A stretch of DNA of 62,240 bases. It comes from Alphaproteobacteria bacterium (GTDB taxonomy: Bacteria > Pseudomonadota > Alphaproteobacteria > Rhodobacterales > Rhodobacteraceae). Below, piece after piece: positions 18,312 to 26,322 of this stretch. Each line of letters starts with the position of its first letter. Position 1 is the first letter of the stretch. The notes beneath the pieces were generated by a model. That model did no database searches and was not told where the DNA came from. It saw only the letters and a program-made list of their open reading frames with translations. Made by a program: the position numbers and the translations under genes. The DNA lies in NCBI GenBank assembly GCA_030425145.1, contig JAUHVK010000027.1, positions 1 through 62,240 on the forward strand. Direction: 5' to 3'.

Positions 18312-18327
18312 ATTCACATATTCAGAT
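18312..18327. promoter_or_regulatory. direct repeat ATTCACAT-ATTCAGAT in the soxV-soxS divergent gap
   Basis: Two adjacent octamers share seven of eight bases; the first contains the ATTCAC half-site found in the soxX operator. A further GTGAAT lies at the soxS start (18357-18362). SoxR is known to bind the soxS-soxV gap in related clusters. Here the site is degenerate rather than a clean palindrome. Confidence 0.45.
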
Positions 18328-18360
18328 TATGTATTTTGTTGAGTTGCCGTCAATTGGTGA

Positions 18361-18765
18361 ATGATGACTATTCTGCACGCCTTCGCGCTAGCTGCTACTT
18401 TCTTGGTGTCTCCGGCTTGGATCGCGAAGGCATCAGCTGACCCGTATCTGGTGATGGTCGAACAGCCCGGGTGCGTCTATTGTGAACGATGGGACGCTGA
18501 AATCGGCCCCGCCTACCCCAAGACAACCGAAGGCAAATTCGCACCCCTCGTTAGGGCAAATTTGCGACAGGGTCCCCCTGAAGGCATGAACTATGCCCGT
18601 CGCGTTCTTTTCACGCCTACATTTGTTCTGATAGAGGACGGACAGGAACAGGCGCGTATCGAAGGATATCCCGGCGAAGACTTTTTCTGGCCGCTGCTAA
18701 CCAAGCTGCTGGAAGACAATACCAGTTTTTCTGCTTCAGCGGAAACAGAGCTGGTCGGAAACTAG
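18361..18765 (+). CDS. soxS: SoxS, periplasmic thioredoxin-like protein
   Basis: A 134-aa exported thioredoxin-fold protein with a signal peptide (about 1-26) and active site CVYC (38-41). In Paracoccus SoxS keeps SoxY in its active reduced state. The start is uncertain between two adjacent ATGs at 18361 and 18364, and no good ribosome site is visible before either, so expression may be low. soxR follows 9 bases after the stop. Confidence 0.88.
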   Translation: MMTILHAFALAATFLVSPAWIAKASADPYLVMVEQPGCVYCERWDAEIGPAYPKTTEGKFAPLVRANLRQGPPEGMNYARRVLFTPTFVLIEDGQEQARIEGYPGEDFFWPLLTKLLEDNTSFSASAETELVGN

Positions 18766-18774
18766 AGGCACCGC

Positions 18775-19110
18775 ATGGCACTTCCCCAGCTCAGTCCGGA
18801 TTTGAATGAGGACGAACTCGACCGTATCGTCGACAAGGCGACCACGGCCTCCAACTTCCTCAAAGCAATCAGTCACGAAGGCCGACTGATGATTCTGTGC
18901 CACCTCGTGACGGGTGAGAAGTCGGTTACTGAACTCGAAGAACTGCTTGCTGCCCGTCAAGCGGCCGTGTCGCAGCAACTCTCGCGGTTGCGGCTGGAAG
19001 GTTTGGTCATTCCCCGGCGCGATGGCAAAACCATCTACTACCGTCTTGCCGATGAACGCCCACGCAAGATGCTTGAATGCGTCTACGATCTCTTCTGCAA
19101 AGACGACTGA
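18775..19110 (+). CDS. soxR: SoxR, ArsR-family sulfane-sulfur-responsive repressor
   Basis: A 111-aa winged-helix ArsR-family regulator. The recognition helix region is around AAVSQQLSRLRLEGLV (residues 64-79). Cys42 (LMILCHL) and Cys108 (DLFCKDD) sit where the redox pair of SqrR/BigR-type persulfide sensors lies, and there is an extra Cys102. This predicts derepression by polysulfide or persulfide through a cysteine crosslink. It should repress the sox genes, binding the ATTC-N8-GAAT repeats nearby. It is cotranscribed with soxS. Confidence 0.93.
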   Translation: MALPQLSPDLNEDELDRIVDKATTASNFLKAISHEGRLMILCHLVTGEKSVTELEELLAARQAAVSQQLSRLRLEGLVIPRRDGKTIYYRLADERPRKMLECVYDLFCKDD

Positions 19111-19193
19111 TCAATCACCTGACTCTTTATCTTGCTCTCACGTAGCACTACCCGCATAATTATTTCGCGGGCCTGTCATGGGAGGACAGCGCA

Positions 19194-20255
19194 ATGCTGG
19201 AGACTGTTCCGGAACACATTCTTGTGGCCGTTGTCGGGTTGTTTGGCGGTGTTCTGTTAGGCCTCGCTGCGCGACTGGGACGCTTTTGCACACTCGGCGC
19301 AATCGAAGACTTCCTATATGGTGGTTCCGACACCCGTATGCGCATGTGGGTAATCGCCATCGGCACCGCGATCATCGGCAGTTTTGGCCTGATCGGCGCT
19401 GGCATCATTGATCCGGGCGCAACCTATTACCTGTCGATCAAATGGCTGCCTTGGGCATCCGTTATAGGTGGGCTGGTTTTCGGCTACGGGATGGCATTGG
19501 CCGGCAATTGTGGCTTCGGTGCCGTCGCGCGCTTGGGTGGCGGCGATTTGCGCAGCTTTGTCATCGTGTTGGTCATGGGTGTTTCAACCTATGTGGTCCT
19601 GAGTGGGCCTCTAGCTCCCATTCGTGACATGCTGTTTCCACAGACACCTGTCCTGCCGGGCGAAAAACCTCCGGGGATCGCCCACGCCACAGCGCGTTGG
19701 ACGGGAATGTCGCCGACTGCAATCGGAATTGTTATAGGTTTTGTCCTGCTGGCGGCCTCGGTTGCATCACGCAGCGTTCTCGAAAACCCCAAAGCAATCT
19801 TCTGGTCTGTCGTTGTCGGCATTGCCGTCATCTCTGGCTGGGCCGGCACTTCGTGGGTGGCAAACACAGGCTTTGAAGCGCTGCCGGTCGTGTCTCACAG
19901 CTTCGCAGCCCCCCTTGGTGAAAGCATCTTGTGGTGGATGATTGGCTCTGCCCAGCCTTTAAGCTTTGCCGTCGGTTCGGTGGCAGGTGTCTGGCTCGGC
20001 GCGTTTATCGGGTCATTGATCAAGGGCCACTTCCGCTGGGAAGCCTGCGAGGACCCGCGCGAGTTGCGTCGGCAGATCGTCGGAGCGGCACTGATGGGCG
20101 CAGGCGCAGTAATTGCCTTGGGCTGCACGGTCGGTCAGGGCATCAGCGCGTTTTCGATGCTGGCCTTCAGCGCACCGGTCACATTCTTCGCAATCTTTGC
20201 GGGCGCGTCTTTTGGGTTGAGACAACTGATCGTCGGATTTTCGCCGGCTGAGTGA
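19194..20255 (+). CDS. soxT: SoxT-type YeeE/YedE family sulfur transporter
   Basis: A 353-aa polytopic inner-membrane protein of the YeeE/YedE (TsuA) family. Characterised TsuA takes up thiosulfate, using conserved channel cysteines. Here the cysteines at Cys32 (GRFCTLG), Cys106 (GNCGFG) and Cys311 (LGCTVGQG) fit that pattern. GGGAGGA precedes the start. It is 83 bases after soxR, with a small weak hairpin (19151-19171) between. Linkage to sox implies import of thiosulfate or a signal sulfur species, or sulfur efflux; direction is inferred only. Confidence 0.88.
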   Translation: MLETVPEHILVAVVGLFGGVLLGLAARLGRFCTLGAIEDFLYGGSDTRMRMWVIAIGTAIIGSFGLIGAGIIDPGATYYLSIKWLPWASVIGGLVFGYGMALAGNCGFGAVARLGGGDLRSFVIVLVMGVSTYVVLSGPLAPIRDMLFPQTPVLPGEKPPGIAHATARWTGMSPTAIGIVIGFVLLAASVASRSVLENPKAIFWSVVVGIAVISGWAGTSWVANTGFEALPVVSHSFAAPLGESILWWMIGSAQPLSFAVGSVAGVWLGAFIGSLIKGHFRWEACEDPRELRRQIVGAALMGAGAVIALGCTVGQGISAFSMLAFSAPVTFFAIFAGASFGLRQLIVGFSPAE

Positions 20256-20404
20256 CCTTTACTCTACGGCACCGTTGCTGAAGAATCACGCTAAGCAACT
20301 AATTCCCAGTGACTTTTGCGGTCGGCGCATTTTTGCCTGTAATCAAATTCGCCGCCGGATACTCTAAAGATAAAAATACAACAAAAGAGCAGGCATGCAG
20401 GACT

Positions 20405-21469
20405 ATGGGAACGGCTCATAACGGCACGTTCGTCATCTCCTGGTCGCAGACAACGATAGACACGCTTCAATCGGCTCCGGTCGATTTTTTGAGGGTCGGT
20501 GCGACATGGGGTTGGGAAGGTGAGGCGGTCCGCGTTGACGGCCCGAACGATCTGTTGCGACTAGACGATGCAGAGGGCGAAGCGGATCGCCGGAAACGTG
20601 CAGCACGAATGGTGCGGCGGCTCGTTGGCGCAGCGATCGAAGAAACAACGGATCTTGATGGGATTGACGTCGATCATCCGATCGCTGATCGCTGTTTCGT
20701 CCTCACGGACGGAAACAGCACCTACACCGTCACACTGATTGAGTCAGGCACGCGAAAGCCCCCGCTCTTGATGTTCTTGAACGCCCTCCCTCCGCGCAAC
20801 CGCGATCTCTGGGTGGTTCACGCGTCGCTGACGAACGCCGTCACGCAAAGCGATGCCGAACATCAGGGCGCGGTGATTTGCTTTACGCCCGGAACGCGCA
20901 TCCTGACACCTGACGGCATCAAGCTGATCGAAGACCTGCGCGAAGGCGATTACGTGCAGACCAAAGACAATGGCAGCCAACCGATCCAATGGATGGGCAA
21001 GCGCCGGATGACAGGCGCACGGCTTTTCGCCATGCCCAAGCTGCGGCCGATCCGTATCCGTGCCGGGCTCTTCGGGCTGGATGAGCCAGATGAGGATCTT
21101 CTGGTCTCACCCGAGCACCGCATGTTGGTGAAAGGCGCTGTCGCGATGGACCTGTTCAATACGCCAGAGGTGCTGGTCGCCGCGCGAGATCTCGTGGACC
21201 ACGACCGCGTTTCGGTCGACCTCACTGTGCGTGAAATCACCTACGTACACATGATGTTGCCTCAGCACGAAATCCTGTTCGCGAACGGCGTGGAATCGGA
21301 AAGCTTCCATCCCGCAAATGCCGCTCTGTCGACCCTCGATCCGGCCGATCGGGCGCGCCTGAGCGAACTGTTGCCCAATGTCGATTTCAACCCGCAGGAA
21401 TATGGCAACCACGCGCGGCGTAATCTGACCGCGTCCGAGGCCGCGATTCTCGTGCATCGGGCAGCTTGA
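20405..21469 (+). CDS. Hint-domain protein with unknown N-terminal domain
   Basis: A 354-aa protein. Residues 159-320 form a Hint (Hedgehog/intein, Hint_2-like) domain starting at Cys159 in CFTPGTRILTPDG and containing LLVSPEHRMLV. This is the fold that performs N-to-S acyl shift and self-cleavage. Residues 1-158 match no family I recognise; there is no signal peptide. The ATG at 20405 follows GCAGGA; an upstream ATG would add 32 residues rich in Lys/Thr. Hint proteins are numerous in Rhodobacterales, with undefined roles. Confidence 0.8.
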   Translation: MGTAHNGTFVISWSQTTIDTLQSAPVDFLRVGATWGWEGEAVRVDGPNDLLRLDDAEGEADRRKRAARMVRRLVGAAIEETTDLDGIDVDHPIADRCFVLTDGNSTYTVTLIESGTRKPPLLMFLNALPPRNRDLWVVHASLTNAVTQSDAEHQGAVICFTPGTRILTPDGIKLIEDLREGDYVQTKDNGSQPIQWMGKRRMTGARLFAMPKLRPIRIRAGLFGLDEPDEDLLVSPEHRMLVKGAVAMDLFNTPEVLVAARDLVDHDRVSVDLTVREITYVHMMLPQHEILFANGVESESFHPANAALSTLDPADRARLSELLPNVDFNPQEYGNHARRNLTASEAAILVHRAA

Positions 21470-21505
21470 CGCCTCATGGCTGCGTGTCGCCCAAGGCGGC
21501 ACCGC

Positions 21506-22027
21506 CTATTCGAAGACTTCGTTAGGTTGCACGCCCCAATACGCGCCCTTGCGGGCCCATCCGCGATAGCCACCTGCAGAAAGTTCGCACCATTCCGCTT
21601 GGCATTGCCGCAGTTCAGCCACCACCCCAAGCGTCAGTTGCGCATTTACCGGCGCCGACGGATCGGGCCGCGCGTACAGGTTGAGAAGCTCCACCTCAAC
21701 AATGGCCGTGCGGACACCTGACAGCAGAGAATAATGCACCCAACCGCCTGCCCCGTCGCGATCCTGAACACGCCGCCAATGGCCGTGCTCGGCGGTGATT
21801 TGCAACGGCATGTTGCGCCTTTTGTAAATCCAATCGATTCGATGCGACAGCGACGGTCCTCGGCGCACATTTCCTTCGCTGGCCTTCATTGAGACAAAGC
21901 GGGGCAAGGGAAGATTGGTGACGGATCCGCGCTCTGCCGCGGCAATAGGGTGCGAACTCAGAATCCCCACGGCCAATGCCACGGACAGCGCTTTGCCCGC
22001 CAACGTCCGGAACGAAATCCAGCTCAT
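21506..22027 (-). CDS. exported SH3-like domain protein
   Basis: A 173-aa protein with a signal peptide (about 1-31). Two bacterial SH3-like repeats follow: one from MKASEGNVRRGPSLSHRIDW, the second from LLNLYARPDPSAPVNAQL. Such domains bind peptidoglycan or cell-wall peptides. Two cysteines (in LRQCQAEWCELS) could form a disulfide. The start MSWISFRTLAG is chosen because it places the hydrophobic export segment at the N-terminus; longer frames upstream are basic and unrelated. It is divergent from the hydroxyacid dehydrogenase gene. Confidence 0.82.
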   Translation of the reverse strand: MSWISFRTLAGKALSVALAVGILSSHPIAAAERGSVTNLPLPRFVSMKASEGNVRRGPSLSHRIDWIYKRRNMPLQITAEHGHWRRVQDRDGAGGWVHYSLLSGVRTAIVEVELLNLYARPDPSAPVNAQLTLGVVAELRQCQAEWCELSAGGYRGWARKGAYWGVQPNEVFE

Positions 22028-22145
22028 GTGATGCGCCTCAATTTGCTTGGTTTTTTTGTTTTTGACAGCAGGTTCTTGTACCCGCCGCGCCTTTGCGACA
22101 CTGTGCCAAAACCTGACACGCCGGGAAAGTAGTAGGAGCGAAAGC

Positions 22146-23132
22146 ATGTCATCAAAACGTCTGAGTGTTGTCGTCACGCGACGTTTGCCAGACGCCGTCG
22201 AGACCAGACTGAAAGAGCTGTTCGATGTGCGTCTCCGTGACAGCGACGAGCCGATGACCCAGGCCGAATTGATCGACGCAGTCAAAGAGGCGGACGTGCT
22301 CGTCCCGACGTTGACCGACAAGATCGACGCCGGGCTGATCGGCCAGGCCGGAGACCGCTTGCGCCTCATCGCCAATTTCGGCGCGGGTGTGGACCATATC
22401 GACGTAGACACCGCGCGCAGCCGCGGCATCCTCGTGTCGAACACTCCTGGTGTCGTGACCGAAGACACTGCCGACATGGTGATGGCGCTGATGCTCAGCG
22501 TCACCCGCCGCATTCCAGAAGGTCTCGGCGTGATGCAGACCGGCGATTGGGATGGCTGGGCGCCGACCGCGTTCCTGGGTGGCCGTCTGGGCGGTCGCCG
22601 TCTTGGCATCCTCGGCATGGGCCGGATCGGTCAAGCTGTGGCACGCCGCGCCAAGGCGTTCGGCATGCAAATCCACTACCACAACCGCCGCCGCCTGCGT
22701 TCCGAAATCGAGGATGCGCTTGAGGCAACCTATTGGGAAAGCCTAGACCAGATGGTCGCGCGCATGGACATCCTGTCCGTCAACTGCCCGCACACGCCGT
22801 CGACCTTTCACCTGCTCAACGCCCGGCGGCTGAAGCTGCTCAAACCCAGCGCTGTGATCGTGAACACCTCCCGCGGTGAGGTGATCGACGAAAACGCGCT
22901 GACCCGTATGCTCAAGGCAGGCGAGTTGGCCGGTGCTGGCCTCGACGTTTACGAACACGGCCATCGCGGCAATCCCGAACTGCGCAACATGCCGAATGTT
23001 GTCATGCTCCCCCATATGGGGTCGGCCACCCGCGAAGGCCGACTTGAGATGGGCGAGAAAGTCATCATCAACGTCAAGACATTCGCCGACGGCCACCGCC
23101 CGCCCGATCAGGTCGTGCCCGCCATGCTGTGA
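22146..23132 (+). CDS. D-isomer 2-hydroxyacid dehydrogenase (glyoxylate/hydroxypyruvate reductase type)
   Basis: A 328-aa NAD(P)-dependent dehydrogenase. The catalytic domain surrounds a Rossmann domain with GILGMGRIGQAVARRA. The active-site arginine is in VNTSRGEVIDE or the preceding NFGAGVDHID region of the fold, and the histidine is in LPHMGSAT. These enzymes reduce glyoxylate, hydroxypyruvate or related keto acids. The start is set by AGGAG eight bases upstream. The exact substrate cannot be told from sequence. Confidence 0.9.
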   Translation: MSSKRLSVVVTRRLPDAVETRLKELFDVRLRDSDEPMTQAELIDAVKEADVLVPTLTDKIDAGLIGQAGDRLRLIANFGAGVDHIDVDTARSRGILVSNTPGVVTEDTADMVMALMLSVTRRIPEGLGVMQTGDWDGWAPTAFLGGRLGGRRLGILGMGRIGQAVARRAKAFGMQIHYHNRRRLRSEIEDALEATYWESLDQMVARMDILSVNCPHTPSTFHLLNARRLKLLKPSAVIVNTSRGEVIDENALTRMLKAGELAGAGLDVYEHGHRGNPELRNMPNVVMLPHMGSATREGRLEMGEKVIINVKTFADGHRPPDQVVPAML

Positions 23133-23183
23133 CAGGGGCCCTAGGCCCTTGCCATGATATTAAAGTCAGGCGATGAACAAATC

Positions 23184-23864
23184 ATGAACGCGCTTGAGTT
23201 TTCCTTTCGCACCGAAACCCTGCACGCCCTGCCCACCGGCGGGCTGTATTGGCCTGCGCAAGACCTTCTTGTCGTGTCCGATCTGCATCTGGGAAAATCC
23301 GCCCGCGCCGCGCGGTTCGGCGGCGCCCAACTGCCGCCCTATGAGACCACCGAAACCCTGACGCGCCTCGCCTCCGATCTCGACGCAACCAAGGCACGCC
23401 GCGTGATCTGCCTTGGGGACAGCTTCGATGCCCCTGTGCTCCAAAGCACCCTGCCCGAAGCCGATCTGCGCACGCTGACCACCCTTCAAGCCGGACTCGA
23501 CTGGACCTGGATTGAAGGCAATCACGATCCCGGCCCCGTGCAACTCGGCGGCACACATCGGCACAGCCTGTCCATCGGCGCATTGCATTTCCGCCATATC
23601 GCGGAGCCGACAGCAACGCCCGGCGAGGTCACCGGCCATTATCACCCCAAGGCAACGCTGTCCCTGCGCGGTCGCGCGCTGACACGTCCCTGTTTCCTGT
23701 TCGACGATGCCCGTCTGATCCTACCCGCTTACGGAGCATTCACCGGCGGGTTGTACTGCCATGATCCCGCTCTGACCCGCCTGATGGCCCCCGGCGCACA
23801 GGCCATTCTGACCGGACCAAAGCCGTGCAAAATCCCGATGCCGCGCCTCGCCCCCTTGTCTTGA
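23184..23864 (+). CDS. pdeM: PdeM-type metallophosphoesterase (ligase-associated DNA damage response family)
   Basis: A 226-aa calcineurin-like phosphoesterase. Metal motifs are VVSDLHLG (Asp33, His35), LGDSFD, EGNHDPG and GHYHPK. The family is often encoded with LigD-like ligase, DEXH helicase and exonuclease genes; none of these is nearby here. The ATG at 23184 is chosen because the family motif block starts shortly after. A five-codon upstream frame (MNKS, 23173-23187) overlaps it through ATGA. A role in DNA repair is inferred from the family only. Confidence 0.82.
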   Translation: MNALEFSFRTETLHALPTGGLYWPAQDLLVVSDLHLGKSARAARFGGAQLPPYETTETLTRLASDLDATKARRVICLGDSFDAPVLQSTLPEADLRTLTTLQAGLDWTWIEGNHDPGPVQLGGTHRHSLSIGALHFRHIAEPTATPGEVTGHYHPKATLSLRGRALTRPCFLFDDARLILPAYGAFTGGLYCHDPALTRLMAPGAQAILTGPKPCKIPMPRLAPLS

Positions 23865-23890
23865 CCCGCGCGGCATGCTCACTGTTTGGC

Positions 23891-24304
23891 ATGACCACAA
23901 AGCCCCGCATTCAAGCCAGCTTCGACAGTCAGTCCATGATGGCCACATTCGGTGCCGAGCTTGTCGAAACCGGCGAAGGCACCGCAACAATCACCGCGCC
24001 GATCCTGCCCGGATCGCGCCAGCAGCAGGGCTTCGGCCATGCCGGTCTGACCTTCTCAATCGGTGACAGCGCAGCAGGCTATGCCGCCCTGACCCTGATC
24101 CCCGACGACCAGGAAGTCGTGACCGCCGAGATCAAGATCAACCTTCTGGCCCCGGCCATCGGCGACCGTCTGATCGCCCGCGGCCGCGTCATCAAACCAG
24201 GTCGTCGCCTGATCGTCGTCGCCTCTGACGTCTATGCTGAAACCAATGGCAAAGAACGCCATATCGCCAGCCTGATGGGCACCATGATGCCTGTCGATCT
24301 CTGA
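23891..24304 (+). CDS. PaaI-family hotdog-fold thioesterase
   Basis: A 137-aa hotdog protein. The PaaI pattern GFGHAGLTFSIGDSAAGYA holds the probable catalytic acid Asp in SIGDSAA, and EIKINLLAPAIGDRL follows. It likely hydrolyses an acyl-CoA or acyl thioester. The start at 23891 is chosen because family homology begins here; the 22-residue extension upstream is out of character. It lies 26 bases after pdeM and 11 before speB, so the three may be cotranscribed. Confidence 0.87.
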   Translation: MTTKPRIQASFDSQSMMATFGAELVETGEGTATITAPILPGSRQQQGFGHAGLTFSIGDSAAGYAALTLIPDDQEVVTAEIKINLLAPAIGDRLIARGRVIKPGRRLIVVASDVYAETNGKERHIASLMGTMMPVDL

Positions 24305-24315
24305 AGGAACCGCAC

Positions 24316-25260
24316 ATGCCGACATTCAATCAGCCTTTGGGCGGCAACGACTCGCCCCGGTTTTCCGGCCCCAACACGATGATGCGCCTGCCCGCGCAAC
24401 CCACCGCCGAAGGGCTCGACGCCTGTTTCGTCGGCATCCCGATGGATCACGGCGCATCAAACCGCCCTGGCACCCGGCTTGGCCCACGCCAGATTCGGGA
24501 GGAAAGCCGCATGATGCGTCCCTACAACATGGCAACCGGCGCGGCTCCGTTCGAATCTATGCAGGTCGCCGATATTGGCGATGTGCCGATCAACACCTTC
24601 GATCTGAAGAAAACCATCGGCATCATCACCGACCATTACCGTGAGATCCTGAAACACGGCACCATCCCCCTCACCCTTGGCGGCGACCATACGCTGACAT
24701 GGCCGATCCTGCGCGCGATCAAGGAAAAGCACGGGCCTGTCGCGCTGATCCATGTGGACGCCCATGCTGACACCAGTGACGAAATGTTCGGCGAGAAAGA
24801 AGCCCACGGCACCCCGTTCCGCCGCGCGTGGGAGGAAGGTTGCCTGCAAAACGACAAGGTCTGGCAGATCGGCCTGCGCGGATCGGGCTACTCCCCCGAA
24901 GATTGGGACTGGGCGCGCGACAAAGGCTGGAACGTGATCCCGGCGGAACAATGCTGGTACAAGTCACTCGCGCCGCTGATGACCGAGATCCGCGCCAAGA
25001 TCGGAGATGCGCCGGTCTATCTCAGCTATGACATCGACAGCCTCGACCCAGCCTTCGCCCCCGGCACCGGCACGGTCGAAATGGGTGGCCTCAGTACTTG
25101 GCAGGCGCTGGAAATCGTGCGGGGCTGCGCGGGGCTGAACCTTGTGGGCGCCGACCTCGTCGAAGTCTCCCCACCGTTCGACACATCCGGAACCACCGCG
25201 CTCATCGCTTCGAACCTACTGTTCGAAATGCTCTGCGCCCTGCCCAAAGCACAGAAATAA
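24316..25260 (+). CDS. speB: agmatinase
   Basis: A 314-aa ureohydrolase of the arginase/agmatinase fold. Metal-binding motifs are all present: GGDHTLTWP (His125), VDAHADTS (Asp148, His150, Asp152) and YDIDSLDPAFAPGTG (Asp239, Asp241). Agmatinase yields putrescine and urea. Guanidinobutyrase and related activities share this fold, so the substrate is probable, not certain. An AAGGA site precedes the start. The strong hairpin at 25261 ends the unit. Confidence 0.88.
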   Translation: MPTFNQPLGGNDSPRFSGPNTMMRLPAQPTAEGLDACFVGIPMDHGASNRPGTRLGPRQIREESRMMRPYNMATGAAPFESMQVADIGDVPINTFDLKKTIGIITDHYREILKHGTIPLTLGGDHTLTWPILRAIKEKHGPVALIHVDAHADTSDEMFGEKEAHGTPFRRAWEEGCLQNDKVWQIGLRGSGYSPEDWDWARDKGWNVIPAEQCWYKSLAPLMTEIRAKIGDAPVYLSYDIDSLDPAFAPGTGTVEMGGLSTWQALEIVRGCAGLNLVGADLVEVSPPFDTSGTTALIASNLLFEMLCALPKAQK

Positions 25261-25288
25261 GATAGGCCGGGCAATTGCCCGGCCTATC
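25261..25288. terminator. bidirectional terminator between speB and folD
   Basis: A perfect 12-bp inverted repeat (GATAGGCCGGGC, AATT centre) begins at the base after the speB stop and ends just before the folD stop. T-rich sequence follows on the plus side. Confidence 0.8.
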
Positions 25289-25289
25289 T

Positions 25290-26189
25290 TTAAGCGGTCA
25301 AACCTTCCGGCTCGGCCAATCCATGTGCCCGGCAACAGGCGGTCAGGGTATTGGCCAGCAGGCAGGCAATGGTCATCGGCCCCACACCGCCCGGCACGGG
25401 CGTGATTGCCCCTGCCACTTCGGACACCTCTGCAAAGTCCACATCGCCCAAAAGCTTGGTCTTCCCCGGTTTCTCGGGATGCGGGATGCGGGTGATGCCC
25501 ACATCGATCACGGTTGCGCCCGGCTTGACCCAGTCTGCCTTGACCATCTCGGCCCGGCCCACAGCTGCCACAAGAATATCCGCACGTTTGCAGACGTCCG
25601 CCAAATTTTTGGTTCGCGAATGCGCAATCGTCACGGTGCAGTTCTCCTGCACCAATAACTGCGCCATTGGCTTGCCGAACAGGTTCGACCGTCCGATCAC
25701 CACGGCCTCCATGCCAGACATCGTGCCGATCTGATCGCGCAGCAGCATCAGGCAACCCAACGGCGTACAGGAGACCAATCCCTTCTCCCCACTCGCCAAC
25801 AGCCCCGCATTGACGACGCTCAACCCATCCACATCCTTGGCCGGATCAATCCGCGCCACAACAGAACGTTCGTTCAGATGGTCGGGAACCGGGAACTGGC
25901 ACAGAATGCCATGCACATTCGGATCGGCGTTCAACTGGTCGATCAGCGCAAAGAGATCCGCCTCGGACACGTCCGCAGGCAGTTTGTGCTCAAACGACGC
26001 CATGCCGACCTCAACCGTCTGCTTGTGCTTGGCGGCAACATAGACCTCGCTCGCCGGGTCTTCGCCCACCAGCACCACTGCAAGCCCGGGCGTGATGCCG
26101 TGATCGGCCTTGAGCCGTGCAACGTGGTCTGCGATCTGCCCGCGCACATTTGCGGCAAAGGCTTTTCCGTCGATGATCTGAGCGGTCAT
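25290..26189 (-). CDS. folD: methylenetetrahydrofolate dehydrogenase/cyclohydrolase
   Basis: FolD interconverts 5,10-methylene-, methenyl- and 10-formyl-THF in the cytoplasm with NADP. The 299-aa protein has the catalytic YVAAKHK lysine motif, [19 protein letters not shown], the NADP loop [14 protein letters not shown] and the C-terminal [10 protein letters not shown] signature. The start at 26189 is after AAGAAGGACGGACC. With fhs upstream on the same strand it forms a one-carbon pair that handles formate and formyl-THF. Confidence 0.96.
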   Translation of the reverse strand: MTAQIIDGKAFAANVRGQIADHVARLKADHGITPGLAVVLVGEDPASEVYVAAKHKQTVEVGMASFEHKLPADVSEADLFALIDQLNADPNVHGILCQFPVPDHLNERSVVARIDPAKDVDGLSVVNAGLLASGEKGLVSCTPLGCLMLLRDQIGTMSGMEAVVIGRSNLFGKPMAQLLVQENCTVTIAHSRTKNLADVCKRADILVAAVGRAEMVKADWVKPGATVIDVGITRIPHPEKPGKTKLLGDVDFAEVSEVAGAITPVPGGVGPMTIACLLANTLTACCRAHGLAEPEGLTA

Positions 26190-26200
26190 GGTCCGTCCTT

Positions 26201-26222
26201 CTTCTTTTCTCAAATATGCAAA
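26201..26222 (-). promoter_or_regulatory. A/T-rich dispersed motif upstream of folD
   Basis: Read on the minus strand this is TTTGCATATTTGAGAAAAGA plus AG. A near copy lies before the unknown gene at 38494, and looser copies are near 55367 and 56723. It may be a promoter element or a small family repeat. Confidence 0.35.
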
Positions 26223-26271
26223 TGCACCCGATCACATCCCCGAGCAAGGCTTGGTCCAAGGCACATTGCGG

Positions 26272-26319
26272 GATGGCGGGTGGGGCGATGGGCGAAAGCC
26301 CGAGCGCCCACCCGCCATC
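26272..26319 (-). terminator. two-tier hairpin between fhs and folD
   Basis: An outer 13-bp perfect stem (GATGGCGGGTGGG and complement) encloses an inner GGGC-GAAA-GCCC tetraloop hairpin, starting four bases after the fhs stop. No T run follows, so it may act as an RNA-stability element or Rho-linked terminator. Confidence 0.5.
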
Positions 26320-26322
26320 AGT

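Noticed and set aside
23126-23155. A GC-rich near-palindrome (GGGGCCCTAGGCCC) after the hydroxyacid dehydrogenase stop
   Set aside because: The pairing is short with almost no loop and no T run, so a terminator call is not supported.
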